Positions 45,033-54,626 of a DNA stretch of 64,000 nucleotides are shown piece after piece. The stretch lies in assembly GCA_964369955.1 (NCBI GenBank), contig CAYJFQ010000004.1:1-64000 (forward strand). Reading direction: 5' to 3'. The translations under genes and the position numbers were made by a program. This stretch comes from CAYJFQ01 sp964369955. Lineage in GTDB: Bacteria; Bacillota_I; Bacilli_A; Erysipelotrichales; Erysipelotrichaceae. Every line of letters begins with the position of its first letter. The first letter of the stretch is position 1. The notes beneath the pieces were generated by a model. That model was not told where the DNA came from and searched no databases. It was given only the letters and a program-made list of their open reading frames with translations.

Positions 45033-46967
45033 TTATTGACTTACAATTTTTTTATAAACTTTAGAAGTTATTAAATACATTATTAGGTAGATAATAAAGA
45101 AGATTATCGTAGTAATTATTGTTGTTACTAAGAATAAAGCTTCGTTTGTTAAACTTAAGAGTTTTAAGATAAGAGTTATTATTTTATATGAAAATATGAT
45201 ATGTATTGTTCCTGCTATTATTGGCAGTAGGAACACCATGATAACTTGTTTGTTAATACTTTTCTTTGCGAGTTTGTCTGACATTCCAATTTTCTTAAGA
45301 ATGGTAAAATTATCTCTATCTTGATAGCCTTCAATTACTTGTTTGTAGTAAAGGATTAGTAAAATCCCAATTACAAAGATTGAAGTAATCATAAATGCTG
45401 AAAAGAATAAAGTACCGTACATTGAATAAAATTCTCTATTGCTGTTTGGTTTTATTGAAATATAGTTTTCATGTATACCATCGATATTCTCTCCAACAAG
45501 TGTAATTAGTTCATTTTCTGCTTCTAAATGATTGTCAAGATTAAAAAGAAGACTTGATATTATAACTTCTGTTTCACTGACTTCAATTAGTTTATCATAA
45601 TCTGCTGTATTAAGGATTATTGTTTCTCCTAATGCGAAATTTACTCCGGTAACACTTTTTAGTAGTTCATTATTTGAGTCTTGGTACTGTAGATTCATTC
45701 CATAGAAGTCAAATTTATCGTTATACCCATTTGTTGATATATAACTATTCTCTTTTATTTCTATTTCTTTTCCAGTTGCTTGATAGTAAGACTCAGTTGA
45801 AATGAAATTAATAGGGACATAATCTTGTGTTACCTCTTGAGTATATTCAAAGGAGTAATTTCTCACTTCCATAGATATTACATCTTTTTGATCATTAACA
45901 TACCAATAAAAGAAATCATAAAGTATTGGTTCTTCAAGGTCAGGATACTCTTGTTTAATTATCTCAATCATATCTTGATTAATTGCATATGTGGCTGTTA
46001 TTGTCATATCGACATCTCTAGGATATCTTGATTCAAAGATCTCACCAATACTTAAATATAGTGAGGTTGTTGTTGCTATTGCGATAATAATTCCTGTTGA
46101 TAAAATAGTAATAATTGTTAATCCTACTGCATTCTTTTTAATTCTAAAAACTAAGCCTGAGATTGAAATAAAATTTTCTGCTTTATAGTAGTAGTTTTTA
46201 TTTTTCTTCATTAGATTTAAGGTAGAAGAAGTAATGGCACTAAAGAAACAATAAGTGCCTAGTGACACAGCCAAAACAGCAATAAAGAAGTTTTGTAAAG
46301 AATACATAATATTCTCTGTAGACAAGGCCAAATAATAACCATACCCTAAGGCAATTATTCCAATAACTACTAATAGAAGATTTGATTTTTGTCTTTTTTC
46401 TCCTTTTTTATCTGCATTGATTAGATCAATAGCTTTATATCGATAAACTGAAATAGTATTGCTAACGGATAATAAAAGAAAGATAAATAGAAACACATAA
46501 ACCGTTATTAAAATCGCCTCTAAACTAATATGAAATGTATATACTAAATCAAAATTTACAATATTATATAACATAAAAATTAATAAACGATTCAAAATAA
46601 TTCCAAGTATAATACCTAATATAATTGAAAAGATTCCAATAATCGCATTCTCAACAAAAATCACAATATTGATATGTCTTTTTTCTAAACCAAGTATATT
46701 ATAAAGACCAAATTCTTTTTTACGACGATTAGTTAAAAAACTGTTAGTATAAAATAATAAAAATCCTGAGAATACTGCTATGTAAGATGAAATCAGTGAC
46801 AACAATTGACCCAAACTTTTAGATATTTCTGTATCAGTCTTTGAAAGAGAGATGCCATTATAAAACATGAACACTGCTAGAATTACTGATATAGAAAAAG
46901 GGATAATCATTTTTGAATTTTTCTTTAAATTAGTTATCGCAAGTTTGAAATATAACTTATTGTACAT
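45033..46967 (-). CDS. BceB-like ABC transporter permease
   Basis: A 644-residue FtsX-type permease with ten predicted helices and a large extracellular domain (about residues 300-510) between helices 7 and 8, the hallmark of BceB/PsdB peptide-resistance permeases. The N-terminal MYNKLYFKLAITNLKKNSKMIIPF and TNRRKKEFGLYNILGLEK are typical. With BceA-like ATPase it removes antimicrobial peptides from lipid II-cycle targets and signals drug flux to the kinase. ATG 46967 overlaps bceA-like by 11 bases; a GTG 12 bases upstream is the alternative. Confidence 0.92.
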   Translation of the reverse strand: MYNKLYFKLAITNLKKNSKMIIPFSISVILAVFMFYNGISLSKTDTEISKSLGQLLSLISSYIAVFSGFLLFYTNSFLTNRRKKEFGLYNILGLEKRHINIVIFVENAIIGIFSIILGIILGIILNRLLIFMLYNIVNFDLVYTFHISLEAILITVYVFLFIFLLLSVSNTISVYRYKAIDLINADKKGEKRQKSNLLLVVIGIIALGYGYYLALSTENIMYSLQNFFIAVLAVSLGTYCFFSAITSSTLNLMKKNKNYYYKAENFISISGLVFRIKKNAVGLTIITILSTGIIIAIATTTSLYLSIGEIFESRYPRDVDMTITATYAINQDMIEIIKQEYPDLEEPILYDFFYWYVNDQKDVISMEVRNYSFEYTQEVTQDYVPINFISTESYYQATGKEIEIKENSYISTNGYNDKFDFYGMNLQYQDSNNELLKSVTGVNFALGETIILNTADYDKLIEVSETEVIISSLLFNLDNHLEAENELITLVGENIDGIHENYISIKPNSNREFYSMYGTLFFSAFMITSIFVIGILLILYYKQVIEGYQDRDNFTILKKIGMSDKLAKKSINKQVIMVFLLPIIAGTIHIIFSYKIITLILKLLSLTNEALFLVTTIITTIIFFIIYLIMYLITSKVYKKIVSQ

Positions 46968-47727
46968 AACTGCTACCACTATTTTGAAGAACAGTTAATG
47001 AATCAGAAATTTTCTCAAAAAATTTACTCTCTGATAAATTTCCTTTATAAAGTTCATGAAAGATAATCCCATCTTTGATAAAAAGAATTCTACTGCTAGC
47101 TGCCGCACACTTAACACTATGAGTTACCATTAATACAGTTTGTCCTTGATTGTTAATATGCTTGAACTCTTTTAATAGGGAATCCGTAGAATTAGAATCT
47201 AAAGCTCCCGTTGGTTCATCCGCTAACAATATTTGAGGGTTTGTAATAATTGCTCTTGCGACTGCCGCCCTTTGTTTTTGACCACCAGAAATCTCAAAAG
47301 GATATTTATCTAAGATGTCACTAATATTTAATTTTGTTGCGGTTTCTTCTAATTTTAATTCAATTAGTTTTGAGTTGTTATTAGATAAAACCAAAGGAAG
47401 GATAATATTTTCCTTAACGGTAAGAGTATCTAATAGATTAAATTCTTGAAAAACAAAACCTAATTTTTCTCTTCGAAATTTTGCAATTTCTTTCTCTTTT
47501 AGTTTGGTAATATCTTTATCACCAATTATAATTTCTCCTTGTGTTTTCTTATCAAGAGTTGCGATGATATTTAGTAACGTTGTTTTCCCTGATCCACTTT
47601 CTCCCATTATCGCAATAAACTCTCCTTCTTGGGCAGTGAAGTTTACATCCTTTAAAGCTTCTACAATATTGTTTTTGTTTTTAGAGGCATATACTTTTTT
47701 AAGGTTTTTTACTTTTAGTATTTCCAT
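46957..47727 (-). CDS. BceA-like ABC transporter ATPase
   Basis: A 256-residue ABC ATPase of the MacB/LolD-like group. Walker A GESGSGKTTLLNII (near 43-56), Q-loop FVFQEFNLLDTLTV, signature ISGGQKQRAAVARAI, Walker B ILLADEPTGALD and the H-loop MVTHS are intact. Pairs with the downstream permease in a peptide sensing and resistance module. GGAGAAAAT precedes the ATG. A TTACA-N4-TGTAA operator lies 75 bases upstream. Confidence 0.95.
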   Translation of the reverse strand: MEILKVKNLKKVYASKNKNNIVEALKDVNFTAQEGEFIAIMGESGSGKTTLLNIIATLDKKTQGEIIIGDKDITKLKEKEIAKFRREKLGFVFQEFNLLDTLTVKENIILPLVLSNNNSKLIELKLEETATKLNISDILDKYPFEISGGQKQRAAVARAIITNPQILLADEPTGALDSNSTDSLLKEFKHINNQGQTVLMVTHSVKCAAASSRILFIKDGIIFHELYKGNLSESKFFEKISDSLTVLQNSGSSYVQ

Positions 47728-47800
47728 AATTTTCTCCTTTTCTTTTTCTTTATTGTAGATCTAGCTTAAAAGTTCAGCCATCGAATAGACTTTCATTAAT

Positions 47801-47816
47801 CTTACAATTTTGTAAG
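47801..47816. promoter_or_regulatory. BceR-type operator upstream of ABC transporter genes
   Basis: CTTACAATTTTGTAAG contains TTACA-N4-TGTAA, the inverted repeat described for BceR-like regulators. It ends 75 bases before the ATPase gene, between kinase and transporter genes, as expected for a dedicated transporter promoter. Confidence 0.65.
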
Positions 47817-47817
47817 G

Positions 47818-48792
47818 TTATTCAAAAATATGATTTTTTTGAATTAAAGGTATTTCAAAAGTAGTTCCCTCTTTAATTTTTGAGTTAACTTTAATATTAA
47901 GATTTAATAAATCCAATGATTTTTTACATAGATATAGTCCTATACCTGTTGAGTTTTTATTTAAACGCCCTGCAATACCTGTAAATCCCTTATCAAATAT
48001 TCTTGGAAGATCTTCGGCATTAATTCCTATCCCTGTATCTCTTATTATTAAATTATTATCTTTTAGAATTATCTGAATTGTTCCACTATCAGTGTATTTT
48101 AACGCATTTGAGATTAATTGACTAAGCGCAAATTTAAACCATTTTTTATCAGTTTTAATAAAGTGAGATTCTAGTTTTATTATTAGCTTTAGTTTCTTTG
48201 TGATAAAAATTATTGAAAATTCTTTTATAACTTCATTAATTAAATCTTTAACATCATATTCTTTTATTGATAGTTCGGTGCCTTCATCAGATAATTTAAT
48301 ATAATTTAATGCAGTATCTGAATAACTTTCAATCTTTGATAATTCTGATAAGAGATCATTATTTTCTGAATAATTCTTGATTAACAATTTAAGCGCAAAG
48401 ATTGGAGTTTTGATCTGATGAATCCAAGTTGTATAAAAATCTATTAACTCTTTTTGTTGAATGATTTGATTGTTTATTAGTTTATCTTGGTTGTTTAGTA
48501 ATTTTTTGACTATAGTTTCTAATAATTTCTCTAGTTCGTTTTCACCTTCAAAATTGAAATTATCTTGATAAAGTGTATTGTGTAGATAATTTTTTAGTTT
48601 CCTTATTCTATTTACAAATTTAAAATAGTCAATTATTAAATAGATTACTATTGTCAGTATCGAAAGAGTAAACCCATAATAAATAGTTCCAAAGTTAATA
48701 TTTTCTAGATAAAAGACAAGGTGAAAAATTGTCATTACACTTAATGTAATGACTAATAACTCTTTTTTTGTTGCTAGATACTTTTTAATCAT
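47818..48792 (-). CDS. BceS-like intramembrane-sensing histidine kinase
   Basis: A 324-residue kinase with two N-terminal helices (about 10-30 and 37-57) joined by a very short loop, hence no extracellular sensor domain. The phospho-acceptor is His125 in TWIHQIKTPIFALK; N, G1 and G2 boxes follow (QLISNALKYT, IRDTGIGI, STGIGLYLCK). Such kinases read the activity of their partner BceAB transporter. ATG 48792 overlaps the response regulator stop by 8 bases. Confidence 0.92.
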   Translation of the reverse strand: MIKKYLATKKELLVITLSVMTIFHLVFYLENINFGTIYYGFTLSILTIVIYLIIDYFKFVNRIRKLKNYLHNTLYQDNFNFEGENELEKLLETIVKKLLNNQDKLINNQIIQQKELIDFYTTWIHQIKTPIFALKLLIKNYSENNDLLSELSKIESYSDTALNYIKLSDEGTELSIKEYDVKDLINEVIKEFSIIFITKKLKLIIKLESHFIKTDKKWFKFALSQLISNALKYTDSGTIQIILKDNNLIIRDTGIGINAEDLPRIFDKGFTGIAGRLNKNSTGIGLYLCKKSLDLLNLNIKVNSKIKEGTTFEIPLIQKNHIFE

Positions 48793-49459
48793 TAATAATG
48801 TACCCAAGATTTTTTCTTGTACGGATTAGTTCTCGAATTCCTAATTCGCTAATTTTTTTTCTTAGCCGAGTCATGTTAACAGTTAATGTATTATCATCAA
48901 CATAACTTTCATTATTCCAAAGTTTTTGCATAAGTTCTTCACGTGAAATTATTTTATTGTAGTTCTCCATAAGTATTTTAAGGATTAAAAATTCATTTTT
49001 AGTTAATATTACTTCTTGATTATTGTATTTAAGAGTCGCAGTCTCTAAATTTAATACAATGTCTTTTAAGGTTAATTCTGAAATAGATTCATTAAAGTCA
49101 TATGTTCTTCTTATTAGTGCTGTTATTTTTGCCGTTAATACTTCAAGGTCAAAAGGTTTAATAATGAAGTCGTCTCCACCCATGTTCATCGCCATTACAA
49201 TGTTCATATTTTCTGAGGCTGAAGAAATAAAGATAATCGGTGCTTTGGAGATTTTTCTTATTTCTTCACATATTACAAAACCATTTTTAAATGGTAGGTT
49301 GATATCCAATAAAACAAGTTGTGGTTGTATTCTTTCAAAAATTTCAATTACATTATAAAAATCCTCAATTATAACTGGATTGAATCCCCATGAGGTTAAG
49401 TGATTATTTATCTGTTGAGATATTATTTGATCGTCTTCAATTATTAGTATTTTTTTCAT
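48785..49459 (-). CDS. BceR-like OmpR-family response regulator
   Basis: A 224-residue regulator: receiver domain with acidic pocket EDD at 8-10, phosphorylated Asp52 (LLDINLP) and IIKPFD lysine near 103, then a winged-helix C-terminal domain ending TRLRKKISELG...RTRKNLGYIIND. It should bind the inverted repeat at 47.8 kb. AGAGGAA precedes the ATG. It is the first gene of the regulator-kinase pair. Confidence 0.94.
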   Translation of the reverse strand: MKKILIIEDDQIISQQINNHLTSWGFNPVIIEDFYNVIEIFERIQPQLVLLDINLPFKNGFVICEEIRKISKAPIIFISSASENMNIVMAMNMGGDDFIIKPFDLEVLTAKITALIRRTYDFNESISELTLKDIVLNLETATLKYNNQEVILTKNEFLILKILMENYNKIISREELMQKLWNNESYVDDNTLTVNMTRLRKKISELGIRELIRTRKNLGYIIND

Positions 49460-49522
49460 TATTCCTCTAGTTTCTATAGTTATTATACTTGTTTTTTAGA
49501 AACCTAGATATATTACTTTCAA

Positions 49523-49550
49523 TAAAAAAGAGTTATCCATAGGATAACTC
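49523..49550 (-). terminator. Terminator after pepV and 29-residue gene
   Basis: GAGTTATCC pairs with GGATAACTC (49530-49538 and 49542-49550) over a 3-base loop; TTTTTTATT follows on the minus strand. Confidence 0.88.
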
Positions 49551-49557
49551 AGACAAA

Positions 49558-49647
49558 TCATAAGCTAACTGCAATCATGATAAAAGCACAAATCAGCAAT
49601 GAAACAACAACGGTAATAGTCATTATTTTCTTTTCATTATTTCTCAT
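49558..49647 (-). CDS. 29-residue single-helix membrane peptide
   Basis: A 29-residue open frame: a charged start (MRNNEKKIM) and one hydrophobic helix (residues 10-29). Its ATG overlaps the pepV TGA stop as ATGA, the classic arrangement for translational reinitiation, and the terminator follows 7 bases after its own TGA. Nothing else occupies this space. No family recognised. Position, coupling and composition support a real small membrane protein, but one this short cannot be certain. Confidence 0.6.
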   Translation of the reverse strand: MRNNEKKIMTITVVVSLLICAFIMIAVSL

Positions 49648-50993
49648 AATTTTAACATCTTTTCTAGGGCAATGATATAAATCTCTGTTGCCTCCATTAA
49701 ATCTTGAATATCAATGAACTCATTTGCATCATGGATATTTGTGTTTTTTTCAGTTCCAATTCCAAAAGCTAAAGTATTTTTAATTCCTCTAGCATAAGTT
49801 CCACCACCCATACTTACAGGTTTTAAATCTTTACCAGTTACTTCGTTATAAGTATTAGTTAATAACTGTACAAAATCAGAATCCTCTGGTTGGTATAATC
49901 CGTCTTTACTGCTGATTTTTTCAACACTGAATACTTTAAAGGTTCTTGTGACACCATCAATAACTTCTTGATTCTTACGTGTAAATGGACATCGAATATC
50001 AACACCTAAAACTAACTTATCTTCTATAAGTTTTACAATTCCAACATTGAATGAAAGTTTTCCATATTGGTCTACTAGATCAATTCCAATGTCACTACCC
50101 AAATAGTTAGTGTTAATTAATGTTTTAAACTCTTTTAGCTCTGGCGAATCAATTGTAATCGCTTCTGCAATTGCTGTTAGTGCATAAGTAGCTGCATTAA
50201 CTCCTAATTTAGGTACACTTGCATGAGCCGCTTTCCCTACAGTTACAATTCTATAAAAATCATCTTCTTCAGTAATTGAGTAACTAATTAGTGGTGTTTC
50301 TTTTATATTGTTATTCAGTATTTGATAATCTATTATCTCTTTTTTAACTAAAGCTGAAAAAGAGTCTGGTACACTATTTACCGCAACACCTGCTTTTATT
50401 TCTTTGAAGATTTTGTTATCACCAACTAAGTTAAAGCTAATAATTCCTTTTTCTCCAAAACAACATGGAAATGGTCCATCGGGTGTAAAGCCTAAATCCC
50501 AATCTCCTTCCACTTCAACATATTTACGGATACATTTAAAACCACTCTCTTCATTACATCCAAAGATTAAGCGCATTTTTTTATTTAGCGGGATATTATT
50601 ATCTACAAAATACTTAAAGGCAAATAATCCGGCAACCATCGGTCCTTTGTCATCACTAGTTCCTCTACCATACATACGCTCATTAATTATAGTTGCAGTG
50701 TATGGATCGGTATTCCAGCCATTTCCAGGAGGAACAACATCTAAATGTCCAACAATACCGATTGTTTGTTGACCACTACCAATTTCTCCAAAACCTATAT
50801 AGTTTTCAATATTTTTTGTTTTTAAACCAAATTCTTCTGCATAATTCAATGCTGATTGTAAACATTTAGCAGCCGGCTCACCAAAAGGGTAATCGCCGTT
50901 TTTTTCCAATTCTACACTTGGGTAACTGATTAATTCTGTTAACACTTCTAACATCTTATCTTTATTTTCAGCTAAATATTTTTTGATTTTCAT
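49644..50993 (-). CDS. pepV: PepV-like M20 dipeptidase
   Basis: A 449-residue dinuclear zinc peptidase of the M20 family. Metal ligands are in IVGHLDVVPPGNGW (near 81-94) and GRGTSDDKGPMVAG (near 113-126), with the catalytic Glu in FGCNEESGFKC and a C-terminal GGGTYARG. It hydrolyses dipeptides in the cytosol; some relatives are Xaa-His or beta-Ala dipeptidases. GAGGAAT precedes the ATG, and it lies 2 bases after the delta-subunit gene. Confidence 0.93.
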   Translation of the reverse strand: MKIKKYLAENKDKMLEVLTELISYPSVELEKNGDYPFGEPAAKCLQSALNYAEEFGLKTKNIENYIGFGEIGSGQQTIGIVGHLDVVPPGNGWNTDPYTATIINERMYGRGTSDDKGPMVAGLFAFKYFVDNNIPLNKKMRLIFGCNEESGFKCIRKYVEVEGDWDLGFTPDGPFPCCFGEKGIISFNLVGDNKIFKEIKAGVAVNSVPDSFSALVKKEIIDYQILNNNIKETPLISYSITEEDDFYRIVTVGKAAHASVPKLGVNAATYALTAIAEAITIDSPELKEFKTLINTNYLGSDIGIDLVDQYGKLSFNVGIVKLIEDKLVLGVDIRCPFTRKNQEVIDGVTRTFKVFSVEKISSKDGLYQPEDSDFVQLLTNTYNEVTGKDLKPVSMGGGTYARGIKNTLAFGIGTEKNTNIHDANEFIDIQDLMEATEIYIIALEKMLKL

Positions 50994-50995
50994 CT

Positions 50996-51325
50996 TTATT
51001 CCTCTTCTTGTTCTGTAGAGAATTTTACTTCTTCATCAAATACCACTTCTTCATCTTCATCATCTTCAATTTCTAATGCTTCAAGATCAATTGTAACGTC
51101 TTCTAATTTGTGACGCACTCTTAAATCCCAAACATTGTCAATTTGCGCAAAACGATTATCTAGTGAAATATTTGTAAAAAATTGAGACATTTTATTTACT
51201 TCATTTTTGTCACAATAACCCATTTTGTCACACACCTTCTTCCAAAGATCAACGAAATTCATCCCTTTACTACTTTCTCCTAATACTTGATACGCTACAT
51301 CTACCATCGATAAACTCATTTTCAT
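50996..51325 (-). CDS. rpoE: RNA polymerase delta subunit
   Basis: A 109-residue delta subunit. It has the N-terminal HARE-HTH domain (MSLSMVDVAYQVLGESSKGMNFVDLWKKV, ending WDLRVRH) and a strongly acidic tail (EIEDDEDEEVVFDEE). The tail is shorter than in Bacillus. It helps recycle polymerase and destabilises open complexes. Delta is limited to Bacilli and relatives, a useful lineage marker. ATG 51325 shares a base with the argS TGA; AAAGG precedes it. Confidence 0.92.
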   Translation of the reverse strand: MKMSLSMVDVAYQVLGESSKGMNFVDLWKKVCDKMGYCDKNEVNKMSQFFTNISLDNRFAQIDNVWDLRVRHKLEDVTIDLEALEIEDDEDEEVVFDEEVKFSTEQEEE

Positions 51326-52968
51326 CACATCCTTTCAATTGCATTGACACCAATTAACTTCAATCCATTTCTTAAAGTTATTTGTGTCGCCCTAACCAAT
51401 GACAATCGTTGGTTTTGAAGATTTTCATCTTCACATATGCATTTACACTCTCCGTAGAAACTGTGGAATAGTGTTGCCAATTTATGAATATAATTACACA
51501 CCTTATGTGGTTGCCTGCTGCTTGCAGCATCAACTACAACACTTGTAAATTCATTAATTTGTTTCATTAAATCAATTTCTTTTTGGTTTGTTAACAAATC
51601 GAAATTTTCAACAATTCCTATTTCATCAACATTACGCAGGATTGAACACATTCTTGCATGAGCATACTGAACATAATATACCGGGTTTTCATTAGATTGT
51701 TTAGTAACCATATCTAAATCTAAGTCCATATGAGTATCAGCTGCACGGCTTACAAAGAAATATCTAAGAGCATCAGCTCCAGCTTCATCAATTAATTCTC
51801 TTAATGATAAAGCGTTGCCTGTTCTTTTTGACATTTTATACTCTTCACCATCTTTTATTAACCTAACCATTTGAATAATATCAATATCTAGTGCTTTTGC
51901 TTGATAACCAAGAGCGCTAATAGCTGCTTTTAAGCGATTAATATATCCATGATGATCAGCACCTAATAAATCAACTAATTTTTCATATCCTCTTTCAAAT
52001 TTATTTAAGTGATATGAAATATCTGGGGTTAAATAAGTATAAGATCCGTCATTTTTTTTAAGTACACGATCTTTATCATCATTAAAGTTAGTAGTTTTTA
52101 ACCAGAGTGCGCCTTCACTTTCATAAGTCATATCTAACTTTGCTAAGCGCTCCAAAGATTTTTCAATCATGTTTTGTTGGTATAGTGATAACTCGCTTGT
52201 CCACACATCAAATTCAACATTAAATTTTTCTAAATCTCTCTTGATTTTAGCCAATTCCATTTTAATTCCATAAGCTTTAAAGTCTGCTAATGAATCTTTA
52301 AGATCTACCGTTAAATACTTTTCACCAACTTCAATGGCAAGCTCTTTGGCAATTTCAATTAAATCTTGGCCACGATATCCATCTTCAGGAAAATCAATTT
52401 CTTGACTAAATTCTTGGAAATAACGTGCTTGTAAAGATTTTGCCATATTAATAATTTGGTTACCAGCATCATTAATATAATATTCACGTGTGACATCATA
52501 TCCTGCAAATTTCATTAAACGAGAGATGGCATCTCCCATAGCAGCTCCTCTAGCATGTCCTGGGTGTAAATCACCTGTTGGATTAGCTGAAACATATTCA
52601 ATATTATACTTCTCATTATTTCCGAAATCACTTCTTCCATAATCCTCGTCTTTTTCTAATACGACATTAATGATAGAAGTAATTGACTCATTATCCATTG
52701 TTAAATTTATAAACCCAGGTCCAGCAATCTCAACTTTCACAATGCCAGCTGATTTATTATCTAAATTTTCGATAATTTTATTGGCAATTATTACCGGGTT
52801 CTGTCTTAATACTTTAGTTAACTGCATAGCGATATTTAATGCATAATCACCATGACTTTTATCGCGCGGTAATTCTACACCGATTGATTCTAGTTCTACA
52901 TTATAATCAAAAGCTGATTTTACAGCAGTTTGAAATGCTTGTTTTATTCTATTTTCTATTTTATTCAT
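51325..52968 (-). CDS. argS: Arginyl-tRNA synthetase
   Basis: A 547-residue class Ia synthetase charging tRNA-Arg. An N-terminal Add1 domain (residues 1-100), the HIGH-like motif ANPTGDLHPGHARGAAMG (near 120-137), the KMSKS-like YKMSKRTGN (near 375) and the C-terminal anticodon-binding DALR domain are all present. The start overlaps the DUF1934 gene by 8 bases. The order DUF1934(ywiB)-argS-rpoE matches Bacillus. Confidence 0.97.
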   Translation of the reverse strand: MNKIENRIKQAFQTAVKSAFDYNVELESIGVELPRDKSHGDYALNIAMQLTKVLRQNPVIIANKIIENLDNKSAGIVKVEIAGPGFINLTMDNESITSIINVVLEKDEDYGRSDFGNNEKYNIEYVSANPTGDLHPGHARGAAMGDAISRLMKFAGYDVTREYYINDAGNQIINMAKSLQARYFQEFSQEIDFPEDGYRGQDLIEIAKELAIEVGEKYLTVDLKDSLADFKAYGIKMELAKIKRDLEKFNVEFDVWTSELSLYQQNMIEKSLERLAKLDMTYESEGALWLKTTNFNDDKDRVLKKNDGSYTYLTPDISYHLNKFERGYEKLVDLLGADHHGYINRLKAAISALGYQAKALDIDIIQMVRLIKDGEEYKMSKRTGNALSLRELIDEAGADALRYFFVSRAADTHMDLDLDMVTKQSNENPVYYVQYAHARMCSILRNVDEIGIVENFDLLTNQKEIDLMKQINEFTSVVVDAASSRQPHKVCNYIHKLATLFHSFYGECKCICEDENLQNQRLSLVRATQITLRNGLKLIGVNAIERM

Positions 52969-53341
52969 CTTTAGACTCCTGCCAACTCCAATTAATCAAA
53001 AATCGATCATTTTCGTCTGATCCATTTAATATTTCATAATCCACACTAATTGAATTATTTTCAATAACCAGTTCGTGAGTAAACAATTTTAACTCAAAAT
53101 CTCCGTGTTCGCCACTAATAAACATTGACGATTGTTGATTCTTGACACAATTATAAATAATTTTTAATTCACTGCGACGATAACAACTAATCTCATTATC
53201 TCCAATTTTGATATCCATATAATTGTTTTCTTTATCAAAGTAAGTCAAGCAACTATTGTTGTAGTCCCCTATACCTTTGTTTAACAGGTTATATTCACCT
53301 GTGCTTAGATCTTTTTTAGTTACTATTAATTGAATTTTCAT
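52961..53341 (-). CDS. DUF1934 (YwiB-like) beta-barrel protein
   Basis: A 126-residue calycin-like small protein of DUF1934. In Bacillus ywiB is also directly upstream of argS, and that conserved link is the main support with the length and the C-terminal SVDYEIL...FLINWSW pattern. Function unknown. AGGA lies 11 bases before the ATG and TATAAT 18 bases before that. Confidence 0.85.
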   Translation of the reverse strand: MKIQLIVTKKDLSTGEYNLLNKGIGDYNNSCLTYFDKENNYMDIKIGDNEISCYRRSELKIIYNCVKNQQSSMFISGEHGDFELKLFTHELVIENNSISVDYEILNGSDENDRFLINWSWQESKDE

Positions 53342-53406
53342 ATATTTTATTTCCTAGTTATTATAGCCATCATTATATATAAATGCAAGCCAAAAAATGA
53401 CAAATT

Positions 53407-53430
53407 AAAACAACTATTACTAGTTGTTTT
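53407..53430 (-). terminator. Terminator after HD gene
   Basis: Minus-strand AAAACAACTA pairs with TAGTTGTTTT over 4 bases, followed by AATTTG. The TAG stop lies at the base of the stem; the T tract is within the stem arm. Confidence 0.7.
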
Positions 53431-54619
53431 CAACAGGGTAATAAATCTTATAATCTTCTTTATGAACCCCTTTAACAATCGCCCTTACAATTGTTGAAAT
53501 TTCAGACAATTCCACTATTTCTTGTGCGTTTGTATAAACATTAATTAAATTCTCGTTTCCAGCAACATATGGTTGATAAGGAATCTGTTTTGCTGAATCG
53601 ATAAATAGGTAATAATTACTATCATACCCTTCAACCAAACTTAAATAATCCTCAACAGTTTCTCCTTCTTTAATAGTTTTATACTTAAATAAGCGACGGT
53701 TTAATAATCTACTTGCTAAATCACTCAGTATTTTATCTTCATCATTAACCATTAAAGAAAAACCATAATAACAAGTATTCTCATCTAATAAAAAATGGTC
53801 CTTAACTGTTATTTCATCACTTTTAAATAGTCCTTTAAACATTGGATATTTCTCTACATTTCCAACTTCTAATAATCTTCTAAACAATAATACCAATAGA
53901 GTTTCAAAAGATCTTGAGGTAGGGTGGTAGTATACCTGCCAATACATATGGTAACGAGCCATAATATAATCTTCAATTGTATGAACTCCCGTTTCTTTTA
54001 CTACAAGTTGGTTGTCTACCACTACTAAGGTTCTTAAAACTCTCTCTAAGTCAAACTCTCCATATGTAGTACCTGTAAAGTAAGAGTCCCTTAATAAATA
54101 ATCCATTCTATCTGCATCCATTTGACTTGAGACTAATTGAATTAATAATTTGTTTTCAGCAGTGTGATTAATGACACTAGCTACCGCTTGTGGCAGTTTA
54201 TGGTTATAGTTTTTTAAAACTCTGTTAATTTCACTATCCTCTAGAATAACTCTAATTGTCATTTCTTCGTGATTAATCGCACTTACACTTTCAAAAGCAT
54301 GACTAAATGGTCCATGACCAACATCATGGAGTAAGGCTGCACACATTACAGTTATCTTATCAAAATCATTTAACTTCTCTTTAAGGCTAGAGATTTCTGA
54401 AATCATGCGACGCACAATTTCATAAACACCTAAAGAATGACCAAAGCGGCTATGTTCAGCTGTATGAAATACCACAAAAGTTCCACCTAGTTGGTGTATC
54501 CTCCTAAGTCTTTGAAATTCTTTTGTGTTAATTAGATCCCATAATAATTGATATTCAACATGAATATAATTATGAATTGGGTCTCTCATTACTTTGATTT
54601 CTTTAAGTTTTTTCATCAT
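53420..54619 (-). CDS. HD-domain phosphohydrolase (YwfO-like)
   Basis: A 399-residue HD hydrolase. Metal ligands are RRIHQLGGTFVVFHTAEHSRFGHSLGV (near 41-67), HDVGHGPFSHAFE (near 99-111) and DRMDYLLRDS. It resembles Bacillus YwfO and dGTPase-type triphosphohydrolases and probably acts on nucleotides. It lies 8 bases after gltX on the same strand. AGGA precedes two adjacent ATG codons (54619 and 54616). Confidence 0.9.
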   Translation of the reverse strand: MMKKLKEIKVMRDPIHNYIHVEYQLLWDLINTKEFQRLRRIHQLGGTFVVFHTAEHSRFGHSLGVYEIVRRMISEISSLKEKLNDFDKITVMCAALLHDVGHGPFSHAFESVSAINHEEMTIRVILEDSEINRVLKNYNHKLPQAVASVINHTAENKLLIQLVSSQMDADRMDYLLRDSYFTGTTYGEFDLERVLRTLVVVDNQLVVKETGVHTIEDYIMARYHMYWQVYYHPTSRSFETLLVLLFRRLLEVGNVEKYPMFKGLFKSDEITVKDHFLLDENTCYYGFSLMVNDEDKILSDLASRLLNRRLFKYKTIKEGETVEDYLSLVEGYDSNYYLFIDSAKQIPYQPYVAGNENLINVYTNAQEIVELSEISTIVRAIVKGVHKEDYKIYYPVENN

Positions 54620-54626
54620 TTAATTC

